DNA of 64,000 nt from Halichoerus grypus (Eukaryota > Chordata > Mammalia > Carnivora > Phocidae). The stretch spans positions 122,010,131-122,074,130 of the forward strand of contig NC_135714.1 of NCBI RefSeq assembly GCF_964656455.1, read 5' to 3'. Below the pieces are notes generated by a model. The model saw only the letters and a program-made list of their open reading frames with translations, was not told where the DNA came from and ran no database searches. The translations under genes and the position numbers were made by a program. Positions 1-12,187 of this stretch are shown here, in pieces; positions within the stretch are counted from its first letter, which is position 1; each line of letters opens with the position of its first letter.

Positions 1-131
1 AGAGAACACAGCCCTGACCACCCCTTGATTTCAGACTTCTGGCCTCCAGAACTGTGAGAAAATAAATTTCTTTTGCTCTAAGCCACCAAGTTTATGATAT
101 ACTGTTCCAGCAGCCCTAGGAAACTAATACA
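1..131 (+). mobile_element. 3' end of an ERVL-MaLR LTR (MLT1/MST-like), cut by the window edge
   Basis: The stretch reads as the 3' end of a mammalian MaLR long terminal repeat. It has 'ggcctccagaactgtgaga', then the AATAAA-containing 'aataaatttct', then 'taagccaccaagttt', and ends in 'aaactaataca'. That order is the typical MaLR LTR 3' terminus, including its polyadenylation signal. The LTR begins before the window. It is old and has no coding content. The subfamily is not certain. Confidence 0.75.
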
Positions 132-142
132 GGGGGTGAGAA

Positions 143-143
<1 letters not shown>

Positions 144-175
<32 letters not shown>
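144..175. repeat. (TA)n microsatellite
   Basis: An uninterrupted alternating T/A tract of about 30 bases follows the LTR end. Such tracts are length-polymorphic and often mis-sized in assemblies. Confidence 0.95.
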
Positions 176-181
<6 letters not shown>

Positions 182-1623
182 GAGAGAAAAGCATTTCTCT
201 AAGAATGGATTCAGCTTAAATAGAGCCCTTGAAAATGCTGATATACACCAGGCCTGCACATCACAATGGTTGTCCTAGATGTAAAATTATACAGCACAAA
301 CAAGATGGGGATCAGGGACGAAATGAGATGTAATTATTTTCTCGATTGTTTATAGGTCTGTTCCTATACCTTGCATTGCATGTATTCATTCAACAAGGTG
401 GTTGATCATTCTGATTCTACGATGAAAGTTTTTCACTGAGGTATCCAGCCATGGCTAAAAACCAACATAAGACTAAAGACGTGTGAAATGAAATCATCAG
501 TCAGAGACCTGATAGGCTTCCAAAATGCAAGAGAGCTACCTACTACAAGCCTCTTAATTCCCCTTGCTTTCCCCTTGATTACTTAGTCTTTTCAAAGTCA
601 AACTGCATATGAAGTGCTTTAATCTTTGAGCATGTAGCTGCTTCAGACTTCCCCAGCCCTTTTATGCTTTTCATGCATCCCCTTCATATCTCTGTTCCAA
701 GGGGCAGGTCCAGGGAGGCGACAGGCCGACTGCACAGCCTGGGCCCCAACAGGCCATAGTAGTGTGGAGACTAACTGTAAGTGCTTAGTATGCCAAGGCC
801 AACCCACACACACCACAGAGCCGGGGATTCAGACTCCCTCACAGTGCGTCACCCAGGAAGTCGGCTTTCAACTAGAATTAAATCCGTTTTAAATAACTTA
901 ACATGAACATTTCTTGGGTCGCTTCTGTCATCATATGTGCGCCACTTTATATTCTGAGTGTATCTGAACTAAAAAAATAAAAAATAAAAACAGCTAAGCC
1001 TACTTTATGACTGCTATATATTGACATAAAAAGGAAACCAAAATAACAACAAAAGACACCAGGAAATTGGAACTTCTTAGATACACTTATCTGGGTGGAC
1101 TTTTGGTTTCCTTTCACTAGAATTAGAAAAAATAAATAGCTTTCCAGAAAGGGAGAAGGGAAGGGGACAGTGAGGGGAAAAAAGTGAGAAGGAGCACTTA
1201 AATGACAAGGAAGTGACAGGAGAGGGGGGAAAAAATCAAGTAGTCAAAAATAGTAAGAAAAATGGAACTTCAGTAATGTTAAAGAACAAGAAGACCATAA
1301 GAAACCAGCTCCTGGACCTGACATGATGTGGAAAAGTGTAAGAGAAGCACCTTGAACAACGTGGAGCTCCTGAGTCCTTCTAAGGCCCTTCCCTTGCCAA
1401 CATTGCATTTCCTCTCTGATGGAACCCTAATTTCAAAGACCACCATTCCTTCATTGAGCAATAGCTGCTTTCTCAGAAACAACATGAAGCAAGCTTTTGA
1501 TTCCATTATTGACGTTTTTACCAAAGTAAAATTTCCATGGCTTTTTCTTATCAGAGGCTATTCCAGGGCTGAGTTTTCTACCAAAAAATGAAGGCAGTTT
1601 TAAATATATACCTATACATGTAT

Positions 1624-1654
<31 letters not shown>

Positions 1655-1849
1655 TTCCAATTGTATCTTTATCTAGATTTCAGTAGAATTATAATTTCTG
1701 TCAAAACCAAAATGTGAATAAAGTCAGCAGAATGCCTCAAAGTCTTTATTGTAAGAACGGCATCAACAATATAAAAATAAAAATCAATATAAAATCAGCA
1801 ATAGAAAGATTTTGTGGGTAGGTGAGCTCCTGGGTGTCTTCCCAGCCTC
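176..1849. other. No gene seen; unique AT-rich DNA with a (TG)n tract
   Basis: No open frame here has a family resemblance or codon bias suggesting an exon. The only clear structure is a (TG)n microsatellite at about 1628-1654 and a purine-rich stretch around 1140-1260. Short open frames in both directions at 1279-1660 overlap each other and are chance. Confidence 0.6.
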
Positions 1850-2445
1850 AATCCAACCTCAGCAGCCACATTATCCTCTTAGCAATATGGCTTTCCATAC
1901 TTACAAGTACTGTACCTGATACTTGGAACTCCCTATTCCCCTTCACCCCCATGGCTCTGTTGGTCACTGCATCAGAAAACCCCTTCCCTGGGGCACCTGG
2001 GTGGCTCAGTTGGTTAAGCAACTGCCTTCAGCTCAGGTCATGATCTCAGGGCCCCGCATCAGGCTCCCTGCTCAGCACGGAATCTGCTTCTCCCTCTCCC
2101 TCTGCCCCTCTCCCTTGCTCATTCCCTTTCTCTCTCTCTCTCTCTTTCTCTCTCTCTCATAAATAAATAAAAAATCTTTAAAAAAAGAAGGAAAGCCCCT
2201 TCCCCCTCACCAGTCTAAATAAAATAGTAACCAACATTCCTTAACTCTTTGTCCTGTTTTATTTTTACCCATCCTGTGTCTCTCCCACTGATACATTATT
2301 ATATTTGGAGATGAGTTTTTGGACCACTAGCATGTGAATGCCTCTCGGACAGAGACTTGGTCAGTTTGGCTTATTGCCACATACCCAGAATGTAGAAGAA
2401 CACCTGGTTCTCATAGGCTCATGAATCTTTGTTGAGGAATGGATG
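1850..2445 (+). mobile_element. L2 LINE 3' end fragment, split by a SINE
   Basis: The flanks of the SINE at 1990-2190 join into a sequence resembling the 3' end of the ancient mammalian L2 LINE. It has 'tacttggaactccctattcccc', a 'cctgttttatttt' segment, 'gacagagacttggtcagtttg', 'cacatacccagaatgtagaag' and a terminal 'ttgttgaggaatggatga' corresponding to the L2 tail. It is diverged and non-coding. Confidence 0.7.
1990..2190 (+). mobile_element. Carnivore tRNA-Lys SINE (SINEC type), full length
   Basis: The element starts with the carnivore SINE head 'gggcacctgggtggctcag'. It continues through the tRNA-derived A-box/B-box region, a CT-rich stretch, the 'aataaataaaaaatctt' tail and an A-rich end. 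It is flanked by near-perfect direct repeats (about 1975-1988 and 2191-2204, core 'gaaaRccccttccc'), as expected for L1-mediated target-primed insertion. It split an older L2 copy. Confidence 0.95.
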
Positions 2446-3173
2446 ACTTTCAGTCCTACACTGTTGTGCTGGGATTACCTTGTGGTATTTACTGCAGAAA
2501 GAGGAGTGACCCAGACCTTCATGTTCCCAGCCTTCCTGGACTCTAATATTTCAGATCAAGAATTGAGGAGGAGAGAGATGCTGATGAAAGTAAAGAGTTT
2601 GCAGTTTGAATACACAACTTCATTTTTAAATACCCAGTGTCCTAAAGGACTGCACCCAGGACTCTCCTGCCTTACCACATGGCCTGGGGAAAATGTGCTG
2701 AGATGTGTTTGATCCACTTCTTTCAAACCAACTTGTAATGGACCCCACTGATGGCAAAACATAGGGTCCGGTTACCATTTGAGTCACTCTCCAAGCAACA
2801 GAGGAAAAAAACGAAGCACACAAAGTGGGAAGTCTTAAAATGGCAACTAGAAAATTCAAAGTGAGCCTTAGAAAATTATGAATCCGGAATTCTAAATGAA
2901 GACTTTTACCCACTTCATCTAAATCTACAGCTATCTACCAATCTGGTGAAACACCCAGCATAATTTTTAAGCCACAAATTCTATCTGTATTCCTCCTCCC
3001 TCCAGCAAGTAAGTTATACAGAAAAGGTATTTCTGAAGGCCTTAAAATTGGTGAAAATAAAATTCAAAGGAAGATAGAGAAGGATCCTGTGTTGATAGCC
3101 TGTCCAGACCCCCCTTTACCAGGCCAGTGTGGACAGGAAACACCACATGCCTCCTCCCCACCCCACCCCCAAA

Positions 3174-3214
<41 letters not shown>

Positions 3215-5187
3215 CCAATGATGGGCTGACATCCTTGGGTGACAAGGTGTGGTGTGGTTTATGGTGTGATTTATGCCTCCATTGTCCCTCCTTTCACCCC
3301 CGAACCAAGGCTAAACTGCACCTGAAATCACATCCTTGCTCAGTCTTCTCCCTTCCCTGGCCTGCATCACCTCTTCCCTTACAGCCCTTTTCCTGAAGAG
3401 CATCCCCTCAATAAATCATGGCACCCGAATCCCTGTCTCAGGCTTTGCTTCTGAAAACCCAGAATAAAACAGTGTATATCCTGGTTAGGCTATGGACTTA
3501 AAATCCAAAATTAGAATGGCTTAAATTAGATAAAATTGAAATAAATCCCACCTCATTTTAAGTCCACTTGAATTTAACAAATTCTGAGGTCACAGAACTA
3601 CAAAGATACTGTATGCAGAGGAAGAACTTTTTCGATTTCAGTTGACAAGTTCATTGCCCATCCATGCTGTGACAGTACTGGGGAGGAAAATGGGCATGCT
3701 CCATGCAAACGAACAGCTGCAATGTACTGTACCACTTTTTATTTTGCTCCTTTTCTGCATGTATAGTTGGTTGGTTTGCTTTTGTGTATTTGTTTTTAAT
3801 CTTTTAATATAGAAAAGTTGATTCTGAAGCTTAAAGAAATCATTTATTTAGCCAACTCAGAGTCCCTTTATTCTAACTTGTTTATTGTCTGAAGTTGTTC
3901 TTGTGTATTTGATGGATTTCAAGAGGACTCTATCTCATGGTTTCCATTATAATTTTACATTGGTTATAGTCGGTTAAGAATTTAATCTGTCTCCTGCATT
4001 TTATTAGCAAACTGTGAATTAGCAGGCTTGCTTCTGTCTGGTCAGTTATTTCTCTTAGGAATTAAAATACCTCTTGAGAACTCAGTCAATTGCTTTTTTA
4101 TTTTTAGTTTACATTTTTAATAATAACATTATAAAAAACTTCAATGGAGATATAGTATTTATTACATTCTCTTGGGCCTAAATTCTCTTGAGGCATTTAT
4201 ATATATTTGATTTATATACTACTTTCTCATAGAACAGATTTATATTTCAGTCACACGCTAACATATTTTTACACATTATGTTAGGAACACACACAGCCTT
4301 AATTAAAATGACACCACAAGGTGGCTATATATACCTTTTTTGGGTGACAATGTTCTTTCTTTGTTGCTTAGACTAATTCAAATTAATAAGAAGCCTGATA
4401 AAAATACACATCTCCTATATTATATCATTGGTTTACCTGATTCATATTAGTATATTATATTTTCTTTTTCAAGTTGCCATCAGCTATGTACTCTTAATTA
4501 ACGTATTTTTAATTTTATAATTTACTCTGTGAATTTCCATTTCTAATTCTATATGCAAATATTTTCCTATATATTCAATAATCTTATTTAAAAACAGGTA
4601 AAATGATACATTTTCACTTTTCTCCACTTCTTATGTATAAAATGGAGATACTAAGAAAAATTAATTCATAGAATTGTAAAGAAGACACAACCTGGCAGGT
4701 ACTAAGCACTTGCTAAATGCTAACTCAACTGGCAGAGACACGGGTGTTACTGGTCCCGCAGTACCATGTTTACGTCTGGACACAGAGTATAAATGGGTCA
4801 CTGGGACATCAAAGTACATCTGAAGAAGTAAAGGCATCTGGAGGTCTTATCACCAAAAGACTGACTAAAGGAACTAGCATAGTCTGTGGAAGGAAGATTA
4901 GATTTTGCTCTGAGTGTCCACAGAAGCCAGGATGAAACCCAAAGGCAGAAGCCATGGGAAGACAGCCTTTGTTTCCTTATATGGAAAAATTTCTGCCTAC
5001 CTCAGAAAGTAATGAGTCCCAATTACTGTAGACAAAGCAAAAGCAGGACAACTGCCTATTAGAGATATTGTAAAAGTGATTTTCCTCACCTGGCTGGGAA
5101 GTTTGACCAAAAGATTTCAAGATTCCTAACAACTGTTATAATTCATCCCAATTTCAATAATGGAAAAACAATAAAAACTGAAGCTTG
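2446..5187. other. No gene seen; unique DNA with a (CA)n tract
   Basis: I see no exon-like open frame or recognisable protein. A perfect (CA)n microsatellite lies at about 3175-3211. The interval 3800-4680 is very AT-rich. A weak CTCF-like string, 'ccacaaggtggct', occurs at about 4314-4326. Confidence 0.6.
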
Positions 5188-5368
5188 CTGCATGTTTATT
5201 ATGTGGCACTTTGAGAGGCACTTTAAGTGCATCAACTTATTGAATCATCACTACTTCGGGAGGTAAGTACTAAGATAATCACTCCCATTTTATAAAAAGG
5301 GAAATAATGGCTTAGATTCTAGGTCTTGAAAGACCCAGCAGCCCTTAACCATTAGGTTGTACTGCTTT
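5188..5368 (-). mobile_element. MIR SINE, antisense
   Basis: The plus strand reads as the reverse complement of the ancient mammal-wide MIR SINE. It shows 'tattatgtggcactttgaga', 'cttattgaatcatca', 'ggaggtaagtactaag', 'cccattttataaaaaggga' and 'cccttaaccattaggttgtac' in MIR order. It is well diverged and has no coding content. Confidence 0.75.
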
Positions 5369-5770
5369 CAAGGACATGATATACCTGACTTGGGTCCCCT
5401 CAGTAATACCAGTGGAGCTGGACATCCCATCCTTTTTTCCACATACTCTTCTAACCTGGTTCTATTATTTGGAATTGCTTTTGTTTCAGTCAAAATATGC
5501 AAGGTCATGCTATGTTAACAAAAACTCCTAAATCCTCCTGTCTTCTACAAAGCTTTCTTTCTCATTCACTACACATGTTGGTGACCTGTTCTGCATCTCC
5601 TAATATCAGATTGGGGTTTATGGAGCAGCCGCCAACTGAAAAGATGTCGGTGGCCATAGTAGAGGGAAAAAGAAAGATCTGAAGTGGGTTGCACTGGCAG
5701 ATGCTCAGGTAAAGGTGACAGAAATTTAATTGTTACTCACAAGTCACTGGTCAGAACAAGCCACTTGGTC
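5369..5770. other. No gene seen
   Basis: The short open frame at 5497-5682 matches nothing I recognise and lacks exon features. The segment 5690-5765 has a repeat-like feel, but I cannot assign a family. Confidence 0.5.
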
Positions 5771-5774
5771 ACCC

Positions 5775-6235
5775 AAAACACTCAGGACTAGATAGACTGA
5801 TAAATGGATAAAAAAATATGTGGTGTATATGTATATACAATAGAATGTTACTCAGCCATAAAAAAGAGTGAAATCTTGCCATTTGCAATGACATGGATGG
5901 AGCCAGAGAGTATTATGCTAAGTGAAATAAGTCAGAGAAAGATAAATACCATATGATCTCACTCATATGTGGAATTTAAGAAACAAAACAAACAAAGGGA
6001 GGAAAAAAAGAGAGAGGCAAACCAAGAAACAGACTCTTAACTGTAGAGAACAAACTGATGGTAACCTGAGGGGAGGTGGGTGGGGGGATGGGTAAAATAG
6101 GTGATGGGGATTCAGGAGTGCACTTGTTGTGATAAGCACCAGGTGATGTATGGAAGTGCTATATCACTATATTGTACACCTGAAAATAATATAACACTGT
6201 ATGTTAACTGAAATTTAAATAAAAACTTAAAAAAA
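5775..6235 (+). mobile_element. L1 LINE 3' end, 5'-truncated
   Basis: The piece contains the end of L1 ORF2 and the 3' UTR in sense orientation. 'caatagaatgttactcagcc' and 'tgaaatcttgccatttgcaa' encode the usual ORF2 C-terminal region. 'atgatctcactcatatgtgg' follows, then a G-rich 3' UTR stretch (about 6070-6090), 'tgtacacctgaaaataatat' and an A-rich tail. Truncation at the 5' end is normal for L1. It is older than the 12-20 kb L1 and of a different 3' UTR subfamily. Confidence 0.9.
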
Positions 6236-6695
6236 ACCTGCATGGCCAGGAAGTACAATCTTGTGATAGCTCAGAAGGCAGAAAGACGTATTTGGTGAAC
6301 AGATTACCACATTTTCACTACAAAGTTTTCAAGCATTCTTTCATTCAAAAGCTGCTGATATCTCACAGCTTCTCAAAATATTTTTCTTAAGTAATGAATG
6401 AGAGAGGTAAACTTTCTGTGCTAGCACAATATGGTCATGGTACTGCCTCTGTTTCTTTTTTTCAGTATCTATACCTCTTCTGAAAATGCAGCATTTCTTC
6501 CAACTTGAATAAAAAATAATTAAGATGTAAAATACTACAAGGGTATATTTAGCCACACCCAAAACAACCCACTGAAGTAGAGATAATGACACAATGTTAA
6601 TATGTAGCCTTTTTTAAAAACAGAGACTGAATTTTTCTCAATCTCAATAATTTTAAATGATGAAGATATATTTTTTATTAACATGCTTCACTGTT
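6236..6695. other. No gene seen
   Basis: Unique AT-rich sequence between an L1 tail and a SINE. The minus-strand open frame at 6341-6592 has no recognisable features. Confidence 0.55.
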
Positions 6696-6884
6696 GGGGA
6701 CACCTGGGTGGCTCAGTTGGTTAAGCGTCTGCCTTTGGCTCAGGTCATGATCCCAGCATCCTGGGATCGAGCTCTGTGTCAGGCTCTCTGCTTAGCGGGG
6801 AGCCTGCTTCTCCCTCTCCCTCTGCCTGCTGCTCCCCCGCTTGTTCTCTCTCTGTCAAATAAATAAATAAAATCTTTAAAAAAA
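6696..6884 (+). mobile_element. Carnivore SINE, full length
   Basis: Head 'ggggacacctgggtggctca', tRNA-derived body with 'ctgggatcgagctctgtgtc', CT-rich middle and '(aaat)naaaatcttt' tail are all present. The flanks share only weak similarity ('tgcttcactg' and 'tgctttattg'), so the target duplication has decayed or is imperfect. Confidence 0.95.
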
Positions 6885-9800
6885 GTGCTTTATTGATTAC
6901 AGATATAAATCACTAAATACACTAAGTACATGTCACTAAATATTTTCTCTTCCAAATGACCTCTACTTTCAACACTCATTCACACAAGACTCGGTGGACT
7001 TTTGGTTGTTCTCGTTGGAATGATAGCACCTCAGGACAAGAGCTGTTTCCCTGCTCTGGAAGTTCCAGTGAGAAAGCAAAGGCTGTGTGCAGAGCTGTCA
7101 GTCCTCTGGGCTCTTTTCCTAAACCCTTTCCTTCCTCTAAACCCTCTTGGCTTTAAAACACAAAGAGTAGTTAGTTGGTAAGTGTTGTCTTAAACCCACT
7201 CAATTAAGTAAGTGATTATTTTGAAATTTAGGATTAACCATACTCCAAAGCTACGGCTTTTCTGGTATGAATCATTCCCTCCAAAGGCACCATCTAAAAG
7301 CTTTCTCTCTGTAATACCAGAAGAGTAGATTTCTTTGGTTATGGGCTGTCATAGCAATCTCAACTCTAACTCATTGTCCCCAGTTCTTTATCCAAATACA
7401 GAATTTCAAGGTCTCCCTCTCAAAGATAGTTTGATCACCTCAACATTATTCCACTTTATACAAATGATTTTTTTTAAATAGAGGATCCTCTCTTTGTTAA
7501 AAGAAAAACATTAAGAACTTAAAAAAAAGATATCTTAATTTTAATGATATAAATTAGAAATAATTCAAAATGAAAATCACTGCCTTTGGATTTGAAAATA
7601 ACATTTCTTGACAAAGTGTTGAGGACTTTTTAAAAAAGTCATTTCCATTTTAGCACCAGAAAAATTAAAGCTAGGAGACACACTGGAGGGGAAAAATGAT
7701 GGCAATTTTGTGTACTATGACCTTGGATTTTGTGTGCTAATTTCTTTGGTGAGTTAAAGTGTGTGTCAAACTTGTCTAGTAGCCATGTTTCTCTTGACAT
7801 ATTTTAAGGGCAAGTTATTTGCATTTTGTGAATATGATAGGTTATTTTCTTTCTTTCGACTTCTAGAAAACTTAGTACTTTTTCGGGGGGATATAGTTAC
7901 TAGATTATTTCAATAGGAATATTGATAATCTAACATCTCATTACCTGCTAGTAGAGATGCCAAAAAAAAAAAAGGTCCCATTCACTTGTTTTAGATCCTC
8001 AATCATAAGTTTGGTCATTTTCACTAAATGTATGACATAAGCTTAAAATTTTACTATAACTTTATCTGGCTTTAATCTCCCAGCAAATTGTTTTTTATTC
8101 AACTTTCAATCTAATCAATGTATGAATAGGAAGTGTCTATTATGTGCAAAGCACAGTGCTATTGGGAACCTAACAATAGAACCCCTGACCTGGAGAAATC
8201 TATAATCTAGTAGAGATATTAAGAGTGGGCATGTAAACAAATAAGCGTGATACAAAGAAGCATGTGAAAAGTGTTAGAACCAGAAGTGCTTTGGTGCACA
8301 GCACCTGGAGATTACTTTCAGCCGGGGAACTAGAGGACAGCTCCGTGGAAGAGTGGCTAGGACCTGGATTAGACCTTAAAGTCTGGGTCGAATTTTAAGA
8401 GACAGAATTGAGAAAGTAGAGCACTTGAAAGGAGAAAATGTAAACAAGCAGAGAGTATGTTTGAGAAAAATCAAGTAGTCTTGTTTGGTTATAGCATAGG
8501 GCACAGTGAAGAAGCAGGAAATAAAATGCAAACTGCAGATTCTCAGAGCCATATAACACTCAAGCTAGAAGGGATCTCAGTGAACCCTTTGCCCACTCTC
8601 TTATTTTTACAGTAGTAGAAAATAAAAGACCCTTTTCACATGTTCCATTTTTTGTGTACCCTCTCCTAGATCCTTAACTTCTTTTTAATTTGATTATATT
8701 GCCCATTTTCCATTGACAGGCTCAAGTGTAATTTCAGTGCAAGTAGTTTAAGAGAGGGTTAACAAATTTATCTAGGAAATACACATATACATGAGAAACA
8801 ACTACCACATCTTCCTTTTTCCAGAAGATCTAACAGCCAAAATTTGAGGATGGCAAATCCTTTCCCTAAGCTTTAGTTGATTAAGTTAAGTTTGTAAATT
8901 TATTTGGCTGCACAGAGGAATGAGGCTAACACACGCTTAAATTACATAAAGCAAGTTCTTCATTTGAATGTTTAGGACAATGCTACAAAAGAACTAATAG
9001 CATTGTTTCCAGCATTTTACTCTAGAAGTTGCCGTCCTTTAGTTTTGCTCCTAGAGACATTCCCAGCTGTCCCCAAATCCCCAAGTCCCCGTAGGCACTG
9101 CTCTGTCCCCTTTTTCATCCTCTGAATGCTAAACTGTTTTCTTAAACTCAAACACAAACAAGCGAAACAAATGGAAAACCTTTCCGCCTCATCTCTTGAA
9201 ATGGCACAATACCCATCCTGCACAGGTCTACCTCTCCGATGTTTCGGCTGCAGTGTCCTCACCTATAATAATGTTCTTTTCAACTGTTGTTTCTCCTTGG
9301 ACACTCACAGCCAGCTAAGCCTGTGTTTCCATTCACTTTGACAGGAGCTCTCTCCACTATGGTCTTCGCAAACTCAAGTCTCCAGCTTCTGATACACGGG
9401 AAAAATGAATAACCCAGCAAGCTCTCTCAAATAGCCAAGATAAAGCACAATGACCATTTTCATCTTTAAAAGCTCTTGAGAGCTTGCCACTGTTGTTGAA
9501 ATAGCTTTTCCTTTGCAGCTACTGAAGTCTGCAGCAGCATCTCTCTGTCCACAGGTCTGTTGGTGCCTTTCTGTGCTATCTACTGCTCCCAAAGTCATCT
9601 CCCCCACCACTGTTTTCAGGGCTTACCATAGAACACAAATCAGTTCTCACATTACTGCTTCTAATAGTCACTTGCTTTCAAGGTCAGTCACCTCTTGTTT
9701 AGAAAAGCCAGAAATCCTTTCTTTTGAGGGTTAGTCTTTGGTTTGCGTCTACACAGCAGGAGCTTGTTCTCCATCCTGTTCCTGGCAGAAAGAATCGTAT

Positions 9801-10399
9801 ACACACGAGCCAGTTCCAAGTTGTTAGCATAAGAGCTGTGCAATACTGATACAGATTTCACTCTAGCCCTCTACCCCTGTTCGCTTAAAGTGCCTTCCTG
9901 TACATTCAGGTGTTGCCTGCTCTGATTATTAGCAAAAGTTCATTTCCTTTTATCTGCTCTACTTGAAGCTAAGTCTTCAAGCCCAACCATCCAATTTAAT
10001 AAAGTCACAAACTAATAGGTCCTTATAATAACTGGGACAAAAGGCCAATGATAATTTGTTACTATTCACCAGGAGAGATGCAGTAACATCCCCCTCAGCA
10101 AGACAGAAAAATCCCATTACCAACCGCAGCTATTTAGACTTCTACATGTCCACATATATTACCAACACATGTATTTTTAAGGGTGGGGTAAATAATGCTT
10201 AACATTGCCTGCAGCATAAAGGAGAGACAAAGCCAGAGGCAAAGTTATATTTCCTGAGGGTAAGTGCAAACTTCAAGAAACTGAAGCTGAATGAAAGTAT
10301 TTATCCATTATAGGACTGCCACTGTTCCAACCACTCCTGCCTAGAGTACAACAAACTGACCTTTCTCCATTTGGGTATACTAACTCCATTCACTCATTT
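6885..10399. other. No gene seen; long unique stretch
   Basis: No convincing exon, RNA gene or recent transposon apart from the ancient repeat at about 8110-8460. Overlapping short open frames on both strands at 9017-9734 encode no family I know. This interval may hold non-coding conserved sequence, but that cannot be judged from one genome. Confidence 0.55.
8110..8460 (+). repeat. Ancient interspersed repeat, family not assigned
   Basis: The order 'tctattatgtgcaaagcaca', 'ctggagaaatctataatcta', 'gggcatgtaaacaaataag' and 'gtgatacaaagaagcat' follows a widespread old mammalian repeat that I recognise by pattern but cannot name safely. Shorter copies of the same type lie at about 10400-10540 and 23285-23430. 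Non-coding. Confidence 0.5.
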
Positions 10400-10540
10400 T
10401 TCTCAAACAAATATGAACTGGACACTTACTAGATGCTAGAGATTATGCTAAACACTAGGGAGATATTGGTGAATATCAACACAATCCCAGCCCCAAAAGA
10501 GTTTACAATCGATGGTGAATTAAAATAATAAATAATTTAT
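10400..10540 (+). repeat. Ancient interspersed repeat, same type as at 8.1 kb
   Basis: 'ctggacacttactagatgct', 'agagattatgctaaacacta' and 'aaaagagtttacaatcgatg' occur in the same order as in the 8110 and 23285 copies. It is short and strongly diverged. Confidence 0.45.
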
Positions 10541-11429
10541 ATATGTAAAATGATACAGGAACAGAGAATTGGAGAACTCCAAAGTACCTCAAGTTGAAAG
10601 GACAGGCAGGGAAATGACATTGAGGATGACAAGGCAAGACAAGAAGTGAAAAAACAGGAGAACTGATCATCTCCTCTCACACCAAAGTCCTGGATTTCAG
10701 ATAAATTGCAATAATATATATAATGCTGGGCCCACAAAGAACTAAAGAAAATCCCTCAGCGGTAAAAGTAAATGAATAAAAAAATCAAGAAAGGCTAGGA
10801 CAAATGTTAATACCAGAAAACCAGACCTTGGATTCCCCAAGGTAAAGCAGAATAGATTTTAAGGCCTTGGACCTGTGTCCTGGGGAGAAGATGACCCTGA
10901 GCCGCACCCCCCAACAGAACTGCAATATTCAAAAGTAAAGTACTGTCTGCAAAAGGCAGACTGGAAAACTTCACCCCTCATTAACAAAGGGAATAGATGA
11001 GGAAATCTGTCTGCCTCCATCATACTCTGATCAGAAAAATATAAAATGATGGCCTTTTCTGAAAAACAGTATGTATAGTTATTCTTTCAGAGTCTGAATT
11101 TTAAAGGACACTGCTCATACAGAGAAGGTTGTGGAGGTCCATGGTTTCTGGCAGAAATAAATGCAAATCTTTTTTGGTCCCTTAAGAATCACACAGATTA
11201 ACTTTAGTCAAAATGTGCTCACTCTTAAAAATGAAGATAAACTCAAGAAAACAAGCCATCATGGCAAAAGTCAGCAGGAACACAAAAAATTATAGAACCT
11301 CAAGACTTAAGACATTAGACCCAACAGATATAAGTACGCATGAGATGCCTAAAGAAATAAAAGATGAGATTTAAATTTGAGAAAGGAATAAGAATGAGAG
11401 AAAATGATGGAAACAAATGTGAAGAGGAA

Positions 11430-11885
11430 AGGAAACTAAATACAATGCGCTAAATATCTTGTGTTAAACCCTCCAGATCCCCTCTTTCCACCCTTTTCCG
11501 CCATGCTCTCTCCCCCTGTATTTATCTGATCTGTATCTATCATCATATGAATCATATCATGATCCCTGTCTTCTGATTGGGTTTGGCCAGCGTGGAGCAC
11601 AAGCAGATCAGAGGAAGGAAGGGGACCAAGTCCAGGCATTTATAACCTTGACTCCATATCTGAGAGATCCCCAGGACTGACTGTGCTTCTTGACAGAAGC
11701 TCACTTCTCCTGCTCTACACAACCTTCCCTTCTTCCAGTTTCCAGCAACCACTCCCTCTCCGACAGCTCTGTCACTGTTATTCCTGAGTTTCTACACTCT
11801 TCCTTGTGGTTCCCCATTACCCTAACCAGAAAGAAAAGATAGATCACTACAAAGAAATGGCAACTGGACTGACAGAAAATTCTTA
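11430..11885 (+). repeat. Older interspersed repeat inside the ancient L1, family not assigned
   Basis: L1 ORF1-like sequence stops near 11420 and resumes near 11890. The material between has a repeat-like composition ('gattgggtttggccagcgtg', 'gcacaagcagatcagaggaa', 'ccttgtggttccccattacc') that I have seen in old mammalian repeats but cannot name. Three overlapping minus-strand open frames here are chance. Confidence 0.4.
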
Positions 11886-12170
11886 GTAGTAACAATAGCA
11901 GCCAGAAAACTGTGGAATAATATCGTAAAGTGCTGAGAGAAAAACTGTAAACTTGGAATTGTTTAACACTATTATTCAATAGCAAGTCCCAAATAAAGGC
12001 AGGTTAAGACAAACAGAAAACCAAGAGCGATTATTAGCAACAGACTCATTACAATAAATATACTTAGAAAATAAAAAGCTATAGAAAAATAATTGTTAGA
12101 ACAAGACAGCTCAGTAAAGTGGCTGAATACAAGATCGATTCCTATATACCATTAACAAATAGTTAATTTT

Positions 12171-12186
12171 AAAAAAGATACCATTT
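12171..12186 (+). repeat. Left target-site duplication of the full-length L1
   Basis: The 16 bases 'aaaaaagataccattt' recur at 19718-19733, directly after the L1 tail. This marks both boundaries of one L1 insertion event. Confidence 0.9.
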
Positions 12187-12187
12187 T

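Larger units (their letters stand above)
11220..12186 (+). mobile_element. Ancient L1/HAL1-like LINE fragment (host of the younger L1)
   Basis: The segment around 11340-11390 resembles the coiled-coil region of L1 ORF1. About 11895-12060 resembles the ORF1 C-terminus (an 'aagtgctgagagaaaaactg' stretch followed by 'aagacaaacagaaaacc'). About 12090-12170 resembles ORF2 reverse transcriptase ('cctatataccattaacaaat'). All are sense and badly decayed. The fragment stops at the young L1 and resumes at 19734, so the younger L1 landed in it. It is itself interrupted at about 11430-11885. Confidence 0.6.

Noticed and set aside
9017..9734. Cluster of overlapping open frames on both strands
   Set aside because: Considered as an exon or processed pseudogene. 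No family likeness, no poly-A tail or flanking duplication, and no consistent frame.
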